Assembly: GCA_017979445.1 (NCBI GenBank)
Contig: CM030706.1
Coordinates: forward strand, 29,956,330-30,020,329
Direction: 5' to 3'
Length of the DNA: 64,000 nt
Source: Akebia trifoliata
Taxonomy: Eukaryota > Streptophyta > Magnoliopsida > Ranunculales > Lardizabalaceae
This document shows positions 11,282-22,225 of this stretch, piece after piece. Both the position numbers and the translations under genes were made by a program. The notes under the pieces are model-generated. The model did not search any database, was not told where the DNA came from, and was given only the letters and a program-made list of their open reading frames with translations. Position 1 is the stretch's first letter; every line of letters begins with the position of its first letter.

Positions 11282-12130
11282 TTACCCTGCTAGCTTTTGA
11301 ATGGTCCTTCTATCATTTGGCGTTGCATCTGATGGGAGCGTTCGATCTTCAAGATATGCCTTGATGTCAGAATACCATGGCTTTTCTTCAGATTCTTCTA
11401 CTTCAACGGGTAAGCAATAGGCTGGCTCATCTTGAATTCCAATCTCAATAGGGTCGATGATTAGGTCTTCCGAGATGTTGATCATAGAGGCAAATGTAGC
11501 TAGTGCATCTGCAAACTGATTCTTAGCTTTCGGCATGTACGTGAATGAAATCCTATCGAAGCGCGAGCTTAGTTCTTCCAGATACTCGTGGTAGGAGACC
11601 AGTCTCTGCTCTCGGGTCTTCCATTCTCCAGTCGTCTGATAGACTACTAAGTTTGAATCTCCGAAAACATCGATCTCATCTACCTCGAGATCTAGTGCTA
11701 CCTTTAACCCTGCTATGCATGCTTCGTATTCAGCCTCATTGTTAGAACATTGGAATTTTAGTCTAATTGCGATTGGCACGTGGGATCCATCTGGCTTGAT
11801 CAGAACTGTCCCTATTCCGTTTCCTTTCTGATTGGCTGCTCCGTCGAAATACATTTTCCAACCTGGCTCCTCATTATCGTCTTCAACCTCAGTGATCAGT
11901 ATGGCTTCATCGGGGAAATTTGTTTTTAATGGCTCGTAATCAGGCAATGGGTGCTCGGCAAGGTGATTGGCGATGGCTTGCTCTTTGATGGCCTTCTGAG
12001 TGACATATGTGATGTCAAACTCAGATAATAATAATTGCCACTTCGCCGTACGACCTGTTAATGCCGATTTCTCGAAAAGGTACTTTAGGGGGTCCATTCT
12101 GGCAATAAGCATAGTTGAGTAACTAAGCAA
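11282..12130 (-). CDS. Ogre-like second RNase H (archaeal-type) domain, open reading frame
   Basis: 282-residue open segment, the best preserved part of the element. Its first ~100 residues are the tail of the gypsy RNase H and a connection (LKYLFEKSALTGRTAKW). Then comes a complete RNase H fold: MYFDGAANQKGNGIGTVL (Asp), SNNEAEYEACIAGL (Glu), VFGDSNLVVYQ (Asp) and AKNQFADALATFAS (Asp), so all four acidic catalytic residues are present. Tat-lineage elements are known to carry such an additional archaeal-like RNase H, which degrades RNA in RNA-DNA hybrids. The protein would be released from Gag-Pol, but flanking breaks prevent that now. The start methionine is simply the first in the open frame. 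Confidence 0.88.
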   Translation of the reverse strand: MLSYSTMLIARMDPLKYLFEKSALTGRTAKWQLLLSEFDITYVTQKAIKEQAIANHLAEHPLPDYEPLKTNFPDEAILITEVEDDNEEPGWKMYFDGAANQKGNGIGTVLIKPDGSHVPIAIRLKFQCSNNEAEYEACIAGLKVALDLEVDEIDVFGDSNLVVYQTTGEWKTREQRLVSYHEYLEELSSRFDRISFTYMPKAKNQFADALATFASMINISEDLIIDPIEIGIQDEPAYCLPVEVEESEEKPWYSDIKAYLEDRTLPSDATPNDRRTIQKLAG

Positions 12131-13192
12131 ATAGTGACATAGTCGTTGAGATGCCTAGACTAATGCACAGCAAATCTTCTCAAGTGTCGAATATTTTGCT
12201 TCATACTCGGTAAATTTCTTGCTGAGATAGTAAATGGCATGTTCCTTCCGTCCTGATTCATCGTGTTGTCCCAGTACACACCCCATTGACGTTTCTTGTA
12301 CTGAGATGTACATAAGTAGGGGTCTCCCTGGAGTAGGAGGGACTAGACTGGTGGATTGAGCAGATATTGCTTGATCTTATCGAATGCTTCCTGACAGTCT
12401 TTGTTCCACTTTTTCGGTGTATCTTTCCTAAGTAGCTTGAAGACTGGCTCACAGATAGGCGTGAGCTGAACAATGAAACGGCTAATATACTGTATTCTCC
12501 CCAAGAATACCCGAACATCTCTCTCTGAAAAGGGTGCTTTCATCTCGAGGAATACTTGGTTTTTGCCGGATCTATCTCGATGCCTCTTCTGCTGACGATG
12601 AAACCCAGTAGTTTGTCCGATGTTGCCCCGAATACACATTTTGCAGGATTTAACCTTAAACTGTATTTCCTCAGCCTGTCGAACAACTTCTTTAGATTTA
12701 CCAGATGATCTTCTTCAATGCCGGATTTAGCAATCATGTCGTCTACGTAGACCTTCATTTCCTTGTGAATCATATCGTGGAATAGTGCGATCATTGCCCG
12801 TTATAAGTTGTCCCTGCGTTCTTCAGCCCGAATGACATGACTTTGTAGTGGAAAGTACCTCATGGTGTGATAAATGCAGTCTTTTCCTGGTCTTCTTCCT
12901 CCATTTTTATCTGGTTATAGCCTGAAAAGCCGTCCATGAACGAGAACATGCCATACCTTGCTGTACTATCGACTAGAGTGTCGATGTGTGGAAGTGGGAA
13001 ATCATCCTTAGGACTGGCTTTGTTCAGGTCCCGATAGTCAACACACATACGTACCTTCCCATCTTTCTTGGGTATTAGGACGACATTAGCCAACCACTCA
13101 GGGTACAAAGAGACTGCAAGAAATCCGACTTCGAACTGTTTCATGATTTCGTCCTTGACCTTGAGGGTCCATTCTGGCTTTAATCTTCTCAA
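12131..13192 (-). pseudogene. Ogre-like reverse transcriptase and gypsy RNase H (broken)
   Basis: Fingers and palm begin in the ORF 12860-13192, with VVLIPKKDGKVRMCVDYRDL, FSFMDGFSGYNQIKM and a stop where PWGTF is expected (TGG to TGA). The frame then shifts by one base near 12810, and the catalytic phrase VYVDDMIAKS lies in the ORF 12540-12794. The connection region (VRVFLGRIQYISRF) is in a third frame at 12343-12639. Gypsy RNase H follows in 12131-12343, where the first catalytic Asp is replaced (MYISVQETSMG), consistent with reliance on the second RNase H. At least one nonsense change and two frameshifts separate the parts. Confidence 0.88.
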
Positions 13193-13195
13193 TTT

Positions 13196-13861
13196 CTATT
13201 TGATCGGCTTGCTTCCGGAGGCAATTGGTAGCTTGTACACAACAAGATCTGTGTCCAATCCCGGCATATCCCTGTATGACCATGCGAAAACGTCCTGATA
13301 GTTTCGTAAGAGTTCGACCATTTCTTCTTTATGTTGCGACGTTAATAAGGCTCCGATCTTGACAATTCGTGGGTCCTCTTCGGTACCAAGATTGATTGAA
13401 TCTGTATTCTCAATGTTTGGCTGAACACATTTCTCATGACGTTCTACCAAGTCTTTGATTTCTTTAGGCGGGTACTCCATTTCGTCTTCAGACTCTTCTT
13501 CGATCCCCTTGAGGTCAAAGTCGAGTTCAAGATCGAAATCATACTCGTCCCTTTCAAATTCTATTTTATCTAGATACTCATTTGATTGAGACAGATCCCT
13601 TGAAAACTCTTTTTTTGACTTTTGGAAAATATCTATTTTTTTGTAATTTTGAAAACTTTTTGATTTTTTTGTCTTTTGAGAAATTTTTGATTTTTTTGCT
13701 TTTTGAGGAATATTTGTTTTTTTGTTACTTTTCGAATACCTGAAATAAGAAGAACAATCATGCAAATTCATTAATAAAGATAGGGAGCCCTCAAAACAGT
13801 CTTTACCCGAGGATGAGGGCTCGTTATGATCCTCGGGCAAACTAGATTCGTTTAACGGCAT
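13196..13861 (-). CDS. Ogre-like protease-RT linker ORF
   Basis: 221-residue open frame upstream of RT. The C-terminal half is typical of the region before gypsy RT, with NLGTEEDPRIVKIGALL, ELLRNYQDVFAWSYRDMPGL and a VVYKLPI block. The N-terminal half has an acidic stretch (DEYDFDLELDFDLKGIEEE). Between them is a Lys/Ser-rich low-complexity tract (13599-13739) bounded by GT and AG that may be an intron. The methionine chosen opens the frame and is not necessarily a real start, since this is internal polyprotein sequence. Confidence 0.7.
   Translation of the reverse strand: MPLNESSLPEDHNEPSSSGKDCFEGSLSLLMNLHDCSSYFRYSKSNKKTNIPQKAKKSKISQKTKKSKSFQNYKKIDIFQKSKKEFSRDLSQSNEYLDKIEFERDEYDFDLELDFDLKGIEEESEDEMEYPPKEIKDLVERHEKCVQPNIENTDSINLGTEEDPRIVKIGALLTSQHKEEMVELLRNYQDVFAWSYRDMPGLDTDLVVYKLPIASGSKPIK
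13599..13739 (-). other. Candidate intron between protease and RT
   Basis: On the minus strand TTTCAG/GTATTC begins and TTTTCAAG/GGATC ends a 141-base A/T-rich tract that translates as a monotonous K/S/Q repeat unlike its neighbours. Ogre elements are known to splice an intron between protease and RT. Its length is a multiple of three, so the frame is open with or without splicing. Proposed from composition and position only. Confidence 0.4.
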
Positions 13862-14040
13862 TTTTTTTAGGCCTCAACAGCCTCAAGGGTCAATGGGAAT
13901 TCCTCCCAATTGTTCAGAACTTCCCCTTCTCTGAGGGGGCGGATGAGATGTGAAAGTGATGTGTTGGGTGATTTGGTTGATGGTTCAGAGATAACCATGA
14001 TCTCCGATTGATTTTTGTCAGATGGAGGCCTAGTCCCTCC

Positions 14041-14522
14041 CTAACGCGGTGGGATGACGACCGATGCCCAGTCGATGCCAGTGGGGAAGGGTGATTTTTT
14101 CTCTTGGCTCACGGTGGTTTCCACTTTTGTGGATTCTAGAGCGGTCTCTGAGAGACTTTCATCGGAATCCCCATTGAATAAGACATCAATGCCTTCTATG
14201 AAGAATGATTGGGACTCAACGACTAAGTCCTTTTGAATGTTCACCGGTGCGAAATTTATCGTTTTTGGCTTTTTGCTGGTGGTGGTTCTGATAAGCTGTC
14301 GGGTCTAATATGTGATTTTGGGAAGCTAACGCTGATATGTGGAACTCTACCTAGATTCCAGACATTCGGTTCACGATTTTGCCTTTTCGCTAGTCGAAGC
14401 TCTTTTTTCTTGTCATTCATTTCTGCAATATCCTTTTTTGTGGGCCTAAACCCCAGACCAAAGTAAGGATCGTGCTTTTTCGCTTCGACCGGTGTAGCTC
14501 TCCCTTTTCCTCCTGATCCCAA
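14041..14522 (-). pseudogene. Ogre-like polyprotein segment after protease (broken)
   Basis: Two ORFs, 14256-14522 (88 residues) and 14041-14244 (67 residues), in the Gag-Pol order. The first contains FGLGFRPTKKDIAEMNDKKK, a phrase typical of the Tat-lineage linker between protease and RT. The second is acidic with no known domain. They are interrupted by stops, and the region 13862-14040 between them and the RT linker has no clear frame. Confidence 0.6.
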
Positions 14523-14575
14523 CCCTTGCTTGAGTCGATAACCTGCCCTTTAAATAACTCGACCAATCATCAGAT

Positions 14576-15457
14576 TTATTTTGATAGCTTTGCCCTTACT
14601 TTCTCTTTCCCCTTCTCAATATGATTGACAGCAGTGAATTGATAAGAGTGGTACATCGCTTTATCCTTCGTCATCTCAATGTCGATGAATGGCACATCTG
14701 GAGCTCTCCCAGCTGGGATAAGATTTTCTGCCAGTACCGATATCATTCTCTGCCCCATAATGAATTTGACTTTTTGGTGCAACGAAGACGGTACAGCCCC
14801 TGCTATATGGATCAATGGCCTGCCCAGTAATAAATTGAAGGTTGTCGGTATCTCCATGACCTCAAATGTCACTTCAAAGGTGTAAGAACCTATTGTGATC
14901 GGTAAATCCACTTCTTCCAAGGAATCTCTTCTTGAACTGTCGAAGCCTCGGACAACCTTGTTGTTTGGCTTAACATGTGACCAATCAGCGTTGAGTTTCC
15001 GGAAGGTCTCAAGCGGACAAACATTAAACGTTGAACCATTATCAATCAGCACCCTGGCAATCATCATACCCTTGCATATGACCATAATATTTAGTGGCTC
15101 GACGTGCCCCGTTCCTCCAAGCACAAATTCATCATCAGTGAAAATAATGGGATTGGGGGTCATTATTTGGCCAATCGTTTGTTCTAGTTGCGCGGGTGAG
15201 GTAGTTGCAGGTACATGCAATTTTCCCAAAACTCTCAGTAATGCCTCTTATTATTCTTCTAACTTTTGCATCAGACCCAAGATACTGATTTGAGCTGGCT
15301 GTTTGTTCAATCTGTCCACTATATTATGCTCACTCTTGAGAATGAATTTAATGAAGTCCGCAACTTCCTCATCCGTTACTTTCGCCTTCTCTTCTTTCTG
15401 TTCGCTCTCGCTCATTTTGTCCTTTCCTTTTACTTTTATTTTCTCTTCATCCGTCAT
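14576..15457 (-). pseudogene. Ogre-like aspartic protease (nearly intact, one break)
   Basis: An upstream ORF (15251-15457) carries DFIKFILKSEHNIVDRLNKQ, the conserved lead-in of Tat proteases. It ends at a stop near 15250, and the main ORF (14576-15229, 217 residues) follows. The active-site phrase is MIARVLIDNGSTFNVCP, the DNGS form seen in this lineage, and the second hallmark is FNLLLGRPLIH. The enzyme would cleave the Gag-Pol precursor. Only a stop between the two ORFs disrupts it. Confidence 0.85.
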
Positions 15458-15492
15458 GCCTTTTGTTGTTTCTTCAGTCTCTTCCCTGATGC

Positions 15493-16296
15493 TTACCCCC
15501 TTTTTTGATCTTTTTTGTATCGTCCTGCCCTTGTCATATCCTCAATGTCGGCCACCATTGCTTTCTTCATGGTTTCAACCCCGGAGGTTGTGGTAATGGT
15601 TGTCTCGTAACTCCAGGAAACTGCCTGGATAAAGTTATAGGAGAATGGTTCGGGTGAGTGTATGGCCATGGGAGGCGGCTCGGATTTTACATTGAGAATT
15701 AGGGGTGGCGATGATGATTTTGATGAAATGGTAGCAGGAGTAGTTGATGGAGTGTATGGGATGATGAGTGGTGGACGTGAAGATGTGGTGTATGGTATGT
15801 GGAGAGGGGGTCGGGTTGATCCTTGAGCATTTGGCAGTATGTATGGGATAACAAGAGGAGGTCGAGCCGAGTTTTGGTGGTTTGGTGATCCATAAGGTAT
15901 AACTAAAGGCTGTCGGATAGTAGCATTTTGATGAGTGGGATGGATGGTGAGGTCGGCCAACCTGAGTGGTGGTAGTGAATTTTGGGGTGAGCTTGTTGTA
16001 TGATGGTTGATTGTGCTGATTGTTGGTACTTCTGATCCCTAAGTTAGGTGGACCCTGATTTTGGACCCGATAGGCGCTATTAAATCTGAGGGATTGAAGT
16101 CGAGTTCTCCACAGACAACATTTACCCTGTGCCCACTCCCTTCTCCATTGTGAGTAGGTAGGGGGTTTTGGTTGATGTTCTGCTGCTGAGTGGGATTCGC
16201 AGGTCCATCTAGTATGAGTGCTTTTTTATCTATCAAATTTTGCACCTGGTGCTTGAGTTGCCAACACTGATCAGTAGAGTGTCCCGGTGCACCCAT
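15493..16296 (-). pseudogene. Ogre-like Gag C-terminal region with RPPLxIPY repeats (broken)
   Basis: The ORF 16039-16296 starts with a degenerate nucleic-acid-binding phrase (CEFHMGAPGHSTDQCWQLKH, reading from just before the Met). The ORF 15493-15960 (155 residues) is proline-rich, with repeats of the form PL(V/H/I)IPY: QPLVIPY, PPLVIPY, PPLHIPY and PPLIIPY. It ends in VADIEDMTRAGRYKK, which resembles the Gag-protease junction. One stop separates the ORFs near 16036. The repeat is not a domain I recognise. Confidence 0.7.
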
Positions 16297-17799
16297 ATGA
16301 AATTCACAAAATAAGCGGGGTTATACCCTGGTCCTTTTGTAGCCTCTGGATTTGGTGGTCATTTTGTGAGGTACTCTCCCCTAAGCAAGAGCGGAAGTAA
16401 TTCTATCAGCGTCATAGGCAATCTGGTGAATACTCTGTTTACCCTGTTGAGCCGTGCTTGTTGATTTTACCCATACTGTGGTGCTGGTTGTGCTTGTGGA
16501 GGAACTATCTGAAAGGGATTCTGCGGTGCTGGAACCCAAGCAGCTCGAAGTACCGGTGCCTAAGGGACTTGTGGTGCCTGCGGCCTCTGAACTGGTGCCT
16601 GAATGAAAAGAGGTTGGCTGGGTTATACATTGTTGATTTGAGTTTCCTCTTTCCTTTTGACAAAAGGCACTAACTTCCTCTATGCTGATGTCCCTACTAC
16701 TGCACTCAAGGCTGTAAAGTCGAATATTAGACCAGTTCAGATCCCGTCCTCGACCCGGTCTGCTACTTGAACTAAATTTGAAAAGGTGCCTGTGGTGTGT
16801 CCAACCAGATGAGTATAAAAGGCATGCCCTAGTATTAAGATGAACGTGGTGTTCATCTTTTGTTCAGTCATTGTAGGCCTTACTTGTGAAGCAGACTCCC
16901 GCCATCTTTGGGCATACTGTTTTCCTCTGTTTTCTCACCATCTTAGCCATGTCGTTTCAATCTAGTCCCACATCCGTATTGAACCGATAGTTGTGCCAGA
17001 ACATCTCAGCTAGGTCCTGTCAATTCTTGATGAGTGTATGGTCCAATCCGGAGAACCACTTGAGGGCCGACCCTGTCAAACTTCTTTGGAATAATTGTAC
17101 CAACAGCCTGTCGTCCTCGCCATATTGGCACATAGACCCACAATACAACTTTAGATGTGACAGCGGACACCCTACCCCATTGTATTTTTCAAATTCTAGA
17201 CATTTGAACTTGGCCGGTAATTGAGCATTGAGGTAGAAACAGAGGTCCTTGAACCGAGTTCCACTCATAGTGTTGATGCCCTTCATCCTCCTCATTTCTT
17301 CCTGCAGAGACTCGATTTGTTGAGCCAATTTTTCATCTGTGGCACTCTTGGCCTCTGTGGCCCTATACTCGCATTCGTCATCAGGAATGACCACGGGGGG
17401 TGGTTGATTCTATGGAATATAGAGTGGGGGCCCTTGGTATTCAGGTACTGCATGAGGCATGGTGGTCTGTGATCCTTGGGGAGGTTGCTCGGGTAAATCC
17501 TGATTTGATCCAGACGCTTGTTGCTGTATTGTTTGAGCTTGTATAACGCTGGCGTTGGCCAACACAACACTTACTAATTTTTCTTGCCTCTCGATTATTT
17601 TCAATAATGCTGCGATTTGTGGATCGATGTCTGTCGTTTCGACCACCGTAGGTTGTGCCGGTTCGGAGGAACTCATGGTGACAGTGGAAGATTTGAGAAA
17701 ATACGGAGGTTCCTCTGGTTGCTTATATTTCTTTCGTTTGGCCACCTTTGGGTACAGAACACCAAGCATTACTATCTTGTTTTCAAAAGAAAAATGCAT
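16297..17799 (-). pseudogene. Ogre-like Gag N-terminal and capsid region (broken)
   Basis: The ORF 17410-17799 (129 residues) has a Gln/Pro-rich N-terminus. A stop near 17409 separates it from the ORF 17020-17394, which carries the capsid-like phrases CLEFEKYNGVGCPLSHLKLY and LVQLFQRSLTGSALKWFSGL, hallmarks of the plant retrotransposon gag domain that packages element RNA. From 17019 to 16297 the frame is broken repeatedly and only fragments are readable. It begins immediately after the 52-bp tandem array in the element's own direction. Confidence 0.82.
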
Positions 17800-17867
17800 G
17801 ACATTTTATTGGGTCGAGTTTTAAAGAAAAAAGTTCTTCGGCTCGGAGCCGATATTAATGTGAAGTT

Positions 17868-18707
17868 GGCATCAACACAGGACTGGCAAAACATTTTAAA
17901 AAAAAATTACATCAGCTGGAGCTGGCATCGACACGGAGCCGGTAAAAAAAGATTTCGAAAAAGAATTACATCAGCTGGAGCTGGCATCGACACGGAGTCG
18001 GTAAAATTAAAAAGATTTCATCAGCACGGAGCTGGCATCGACACGGAGTCGGTAAAATTAAAAATGATTACATCAGCATGGAGCTGGCATCGACACGGAG
18101 TCAGTAAAAATTAAAAAATAATTTCATCAGCACGGAGCTGGCATCGACACGGAGTCGGTAAACTTTAAAAATAATTTCATCAGCACGGGGCTGGCATCGA
18201 CACGGAGTCGGTAAAATTTAAAAATGATTACATCAGCACGGAGCTGGCATCGACACGGAGTCAGTAAAATTAAAAATGATTACATCAGCACGGAGCTGGC
18301 ATCGACACAGAATCGATAAATTTTAAAAATAATTTCATCAGCACGGGGCAGGCATCGACACGGAGTCGGTAAAATTTAAAAATGATTACATCAGCACGGA
18401 GCTGGCATCGATACGGAGTCGATAAAAATATTTTGAAAAAAAATTACATCAGCCGAAGCTGGCATCGACACGGAGTCGGTAAAATTAAAAAGACTTCATC
18501 AGCACGGTGCTGGCATCGACACGGAGTCGGTAAAATTAAAAGACGATTTCATCAGCACGGAGCTGGCATTGACACGGAGTCGGTAAAAATGATTTCATCA
18601 GCACGAAGCTGGCATCGACATGGTCTCAGTAAAATTAAAAATGATTACATCAGCACGGAGCTGGCATCGACACGGAGTCGATAAAATATTTTGAAAAAGA
18701 AATTTCA
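17868..18707. repeat. ~52-bp tandem array, about 15 copies
   Basis: Units read CATCAGCACGGAGCTGGCAT then CGACACGGAGTCGGTAAAAT plus a short A/T-rich spacer, repeated about 15 times at a spacing of 46-59 bases with point changes. It lies between ORF1 and gag of the Ogre-like element. Plus-strand ORFs across it are repeat artefacts. The unit contains an imperfect inverted pair, GACACGGAGTC. Such arrays within Tat elements can seed satellites. Confidence 0.95.
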
Positions 18708-18782
18708 TTTTGAATTTTGTACACCAACCCTTTAAACAATTCATTTATACAATGATTATCCACAAAGAAACTAAAAGAAATT

Positions 18783-20039
18783 TTATTGAACTATTGAAAA
18801 TTGTTTGACAGATAGGATTTTCATTGAAAAACAACTTTCAAATAACTCTGACTTAGATTTTTTTACATGGACGCTTGGATTTGTTTTGATCGTCATCAGG
18901 ATTGCTAGGACAATTAGGCTTGTTTCTCTTGGTTCAACGACTAGCTCCTTGAACTCTACTGGTCCATCTGGATACCCTAAGGTACGTTTGTTCCAAGTCT
19001 TCTCAATGAGATGCACTAACTTTTCAGTCAATGATTCGGAAGAAAAGAATTGTTTGTGTTGAGGTAACGAAAACTCTATGGGTACTCCGTACTGTTCTGG
19101 GATCAAAGCAGGTTGGTAAAAAGATGTCTCCTCCAGTCCAATAAAACGGACATAATAGGATCCTTTAGTACCTAAAACAGGGTAGTCCGTTATCCACCAA
19201 GGGCATCTAAAATCAATATGACGGGCAAGACGAGAATCCAACCATTTGCTCCAAGCCTTAACTGAGTTGTGACGCATTAACATGTTTCTCTTGGAAAAGT
19301 GCTCTAGCCTATACTCGAGGGTTGAAGGAATGTCCACAATTTTAAGACGATCGCAAAGTCACATATAAAGTAGGTGAGGGCTTCCTTTGAAATCCATTCC
19401 ATCACCATTTTTTATGGCATCCAAACCTGAGAAGATTTCAGCTAGAATGAGAGGTACAGGGTTGGCTTTTCTAGAGAGCTGAGAAGCTATGTCTATGAAA
19501 GACTCAGGAACAGTTTGACCCTCACTTTTGGAGGTCAGTATGTATTGGGCTAAGATTCCTAAACACAATCGATAGTCTCTAGTGGCTCTCCAAGCTTCTG
19601 ATTTTACATTGATGGGATAACTGCGGGAGTGGTATGGACTCAATAAGGGTACTAAATCCAATCTCCCGTTGCGGACTAAGGCCTTGGCTTCTTCCTTTGA
19701 AATGTTTAGGCCTGTGGCGAGGTCACCAGAATATCCTGTCTTCAATGAAGGCCTAACTAGAGGACCTGAAGTAGATATCCCCATGATGCCACAATAGTCT
19801 TCATGAGTAGGACACAAGTGCATATGCTCAATGTGGAAGATGTTAAGATAAGGGTTCCAACGCTTAGCCATAGCGCGCAAAAGGTTCCAATCTATCTCAA
19901 CCTCGTGGAAATACAGGGCGCACCTCAACATGAATTTTCCAAAATTGAATTTCTCTACGGTGTGCATCCCCGTGATAGTTGTTTTGACTAATTGGTCGAT
20001 TGGGTTATTGCCTGCAGTCAACATCCTAAGTTGACACAA
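18783..20039 (-). pseudogene. Ogre-like ORF1 (broken in two)
   Basis: Extra ORF upstream of gag, characteristic of Ogre/Tat elements. The first part (19359-20039, 226 residues) includes FGKFMLRCALYFHEVEIDWN and HMHLCPTHEDYCGIMGIS, which resemble the plant DUF7745/mobile-domain-like ORF1 proteins. The second part (18783-19337, 184 residues) has FRCPWWITDYPVLGTKGSYY and ends in a short hydrophobic segment with basic residues. A stop and frame change near 19340-19358 separate them. Function of ORF1 is unknown. The match to a named domain is from memory and uncertain; position and length fit well. Confidence 0.7.
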
Positions 20040-22204
20040 AAGAATAGTTCAGTACATTTCCAAGGTCCATGTAAAATTACTTTTCTTTTGAAAATTTTTG
20101 TTCTTATGGAAAATACTTTCTTGAAAACACTTTTTTTTTTTTAAAACATTTTTTCCTAGAGAACACTCCTTTTGGAAAACCTACTTTCTAGATAATATTT
20201 TTCTTTTGTAAACCACTTTTCTTTTTTGAAAATTTGATTTCCATTTTGATTTAAATGGTCCGGCCTATCATGATTATTGGATTGAGATGGACTGGGTCAT
20301 TATTGAATTTTTGCAAGAAATGGATTATTTATTGGGTCGATGCACCCATTTTAATTTCTGAAAATAAAATTTTGATCCTTGAGGACAATCATAAACTCTG
20401 ATCTCATCATTCACATCATTCACATACAGCAATCATCAGGTTCTATTCAATGAACAACCCGGGAACACCCACGATAAGTTTGAGTCGTGACTTACAGGAA
20501 AGGTTTCTAGACTGTAAGCTTACTACGTGCAATGCATTTTTATCTAGCCACCCTTGCCCAAGCACACCTATATACCTCTCAAGCGTATTCGATCAGACGA
20601 TACGTGGCGATTTGGTTTGATATACCGTATAGGTGATAATCTAAAACTTCAATTCACTTTTCTAAAGCCAAAAATAGCTAGTTTGATCCCCAGTTGAGAG
20701 GTGGCGCACGATGCTGAGCAAGGGCCCACTTAAATACCTCTCGTCTAGAATAGACGTAGTCTATCCCCCTCGTACAGTAGGGTACAGCGGGGCAGGATCT
20801 TGCTTAGGCACTGGTTTTGACCAAGAAGTACAATTGATGTACTTGGATTATCTTTTATATACCTACGGGTACGAGTCAAGAATTATAGCTTTCATAAATG
20901 GTTTTCGCATCTCACGAGGGGACCAACCACGTATTAGTACTATGTTGGCAATCGGGACATGTGACCGTGCGACTTACAATAGGACAAATGCTCAGGTCGC
21001 TCCAATATGGGTGTATCAATATACCTTTCAGAATCACCCGATCAAACGGTATTGATGCCCCAATTTTATATACCTTACGGCACGTGATTGGAGTTGTGAT
21101 TTTCATGAATGACATCGCATCTCCGAGGAGACCGGGCCACACACTAGTGCCACGTTGGCTATTAGGGACATGTAAGCGTGCAATGCAGTAAAGTAAACGT
21201 GCTTGTGGTATGTGCAAATAGGATAGGGTGTGCCCGGGGCATTTTCCAGATAAGTGGGCCCGTTGGCAAAATCAAATCATTTCTACATGGATACCACATA
21301 GCTCAAAGAGTACCAAATTTATTACATCCACATTACAATCATGTAGGCACATTAAAATATACCTATAGAGACCATGACCTTTTAGATAATCAGTCCACAA
21401 GGATAGCACATTCATGGTTACGCATCAATCAATCGATTTTTTTCTTTTTCATCATTTTTTTTTCAATTTTTTTTTAATGAATGAACTAATAACAAAAGGA
21501 CTTCTCTTTTTATTTTTATATTTTTATAGTCCAATCGATGATATATATATATATATATTTTAATTAATTTTTTTTAAATTAATTTTTTTAGTGTTCATTT
21601 TGAGGCACATTGCCTCTGGTTTTTGGCTTAGGCCAAATTTTTTTTTATGCTTATTTTTCCTACTCATTTTGTATCGCGACGAGACGTCAAACAGAAATGC
21701 TAGCGTAAATAATAGTAAACGAGCTTAAAAATCGATTCTGACTTGACAAAATATTGCTGACTTTGTAACATTTGGAAAAAATTTTGTTCTACCCAAATCG
21801 ATATGCACTAATAGCTAATCGGAGATTGGACGAGAAAGTTACAATCAATTTAAGTTCGACTGTTCATTTGGCCAAAAAAAAGGAAAACGACTTTTTTTTT
21901 ATTTTTTTATACCCATTTTGAGCACATTGCCTCTGATTTTTGGTTTGGGCCAAAAAAAGAAATTTATTTTTTTTCATTTTTTGATGATATGCATGCTTAA
22001 AAGGACATATAATCGGATAAATAAAGTAAAAATTGAGTTTTTTTTTTTTGTTTTTTTTCAATTGAGTAAATAAATAAAAAGAAACCTACCTAAAAAATAA
22101 ATACAATAAATACAACAAGTAATGTTAGCTTGCAAATAAAAAAAAAATTCAAACCTTTCTTTTTTTTCAAAATGACCGAATTGACATGAGGGTAGAGCCT
22201 TTAC
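20040..22204 (-). other. Ogre-like element leader
   Basis: About 2.2 kb between primer site and ORF1 without a convincing gene. It includes T- and A-rich low-complexity tracts (20100-20240, 21430-22170) and a duplicated segment (20856-20985 and 21068-21191). A long leader is normal for Ogre elements. Short ORFs such as 20711-21055 lack domain similarity and span the repeats. Confidence 0.65.
20856..21191. repeat. Diverged direct duplication in Ogre leader
   Basis: TATATACCTACGGGTACG, then GGTTTTCGCATCTCACGAGG, then GTTGGCAATCGGGACATGTG recur 212 bases downstream as TATATACCTTACGGCACG, GACATCGCATCTCCGAGGAG and GTTGGCTATTAGGGACATGT. Similarity is clear but diverged. Role unknown. Confidence 0.6.
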
Positions 22205-22222
22205 TCCCCAGCGGAGTCGCCA
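22205..22222 (-). other. tRNA-Arg-type primer-binding site of the Ogre-like element
   Basis: On the minus strand TGGCGACTCCGCTGGGGA lies three bases inside the 5' LTR. It is complementary to a tRNA 3' end in CCA, and Ogre elements are known to use tRNA-Arg with this kind of site. It sets the element's direction. Confidence 0.88.
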
Positions 22223-22225
22223 AGC

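Noticed and set aside
17617..18684. Plus-strand ORFs (165 and 100 residues) with repeating HRHGAGIDTESV-like peptide
   Set aside because: They are produced by the ~52-bp tandem array and lie opposite the Ogre-like gag and leader.
17868..18707. Regularly spaced repeats resembling a CRISPR array
   Set aside because: Units are contiguous with no unique spacers, and the context is a plant retrotransposon.
20711..21217. Plus- and minus-strand ORFs of about 100 residues in the Ogre leader
   Set aside because: They span a diverged duplication and have no recognisable domain.
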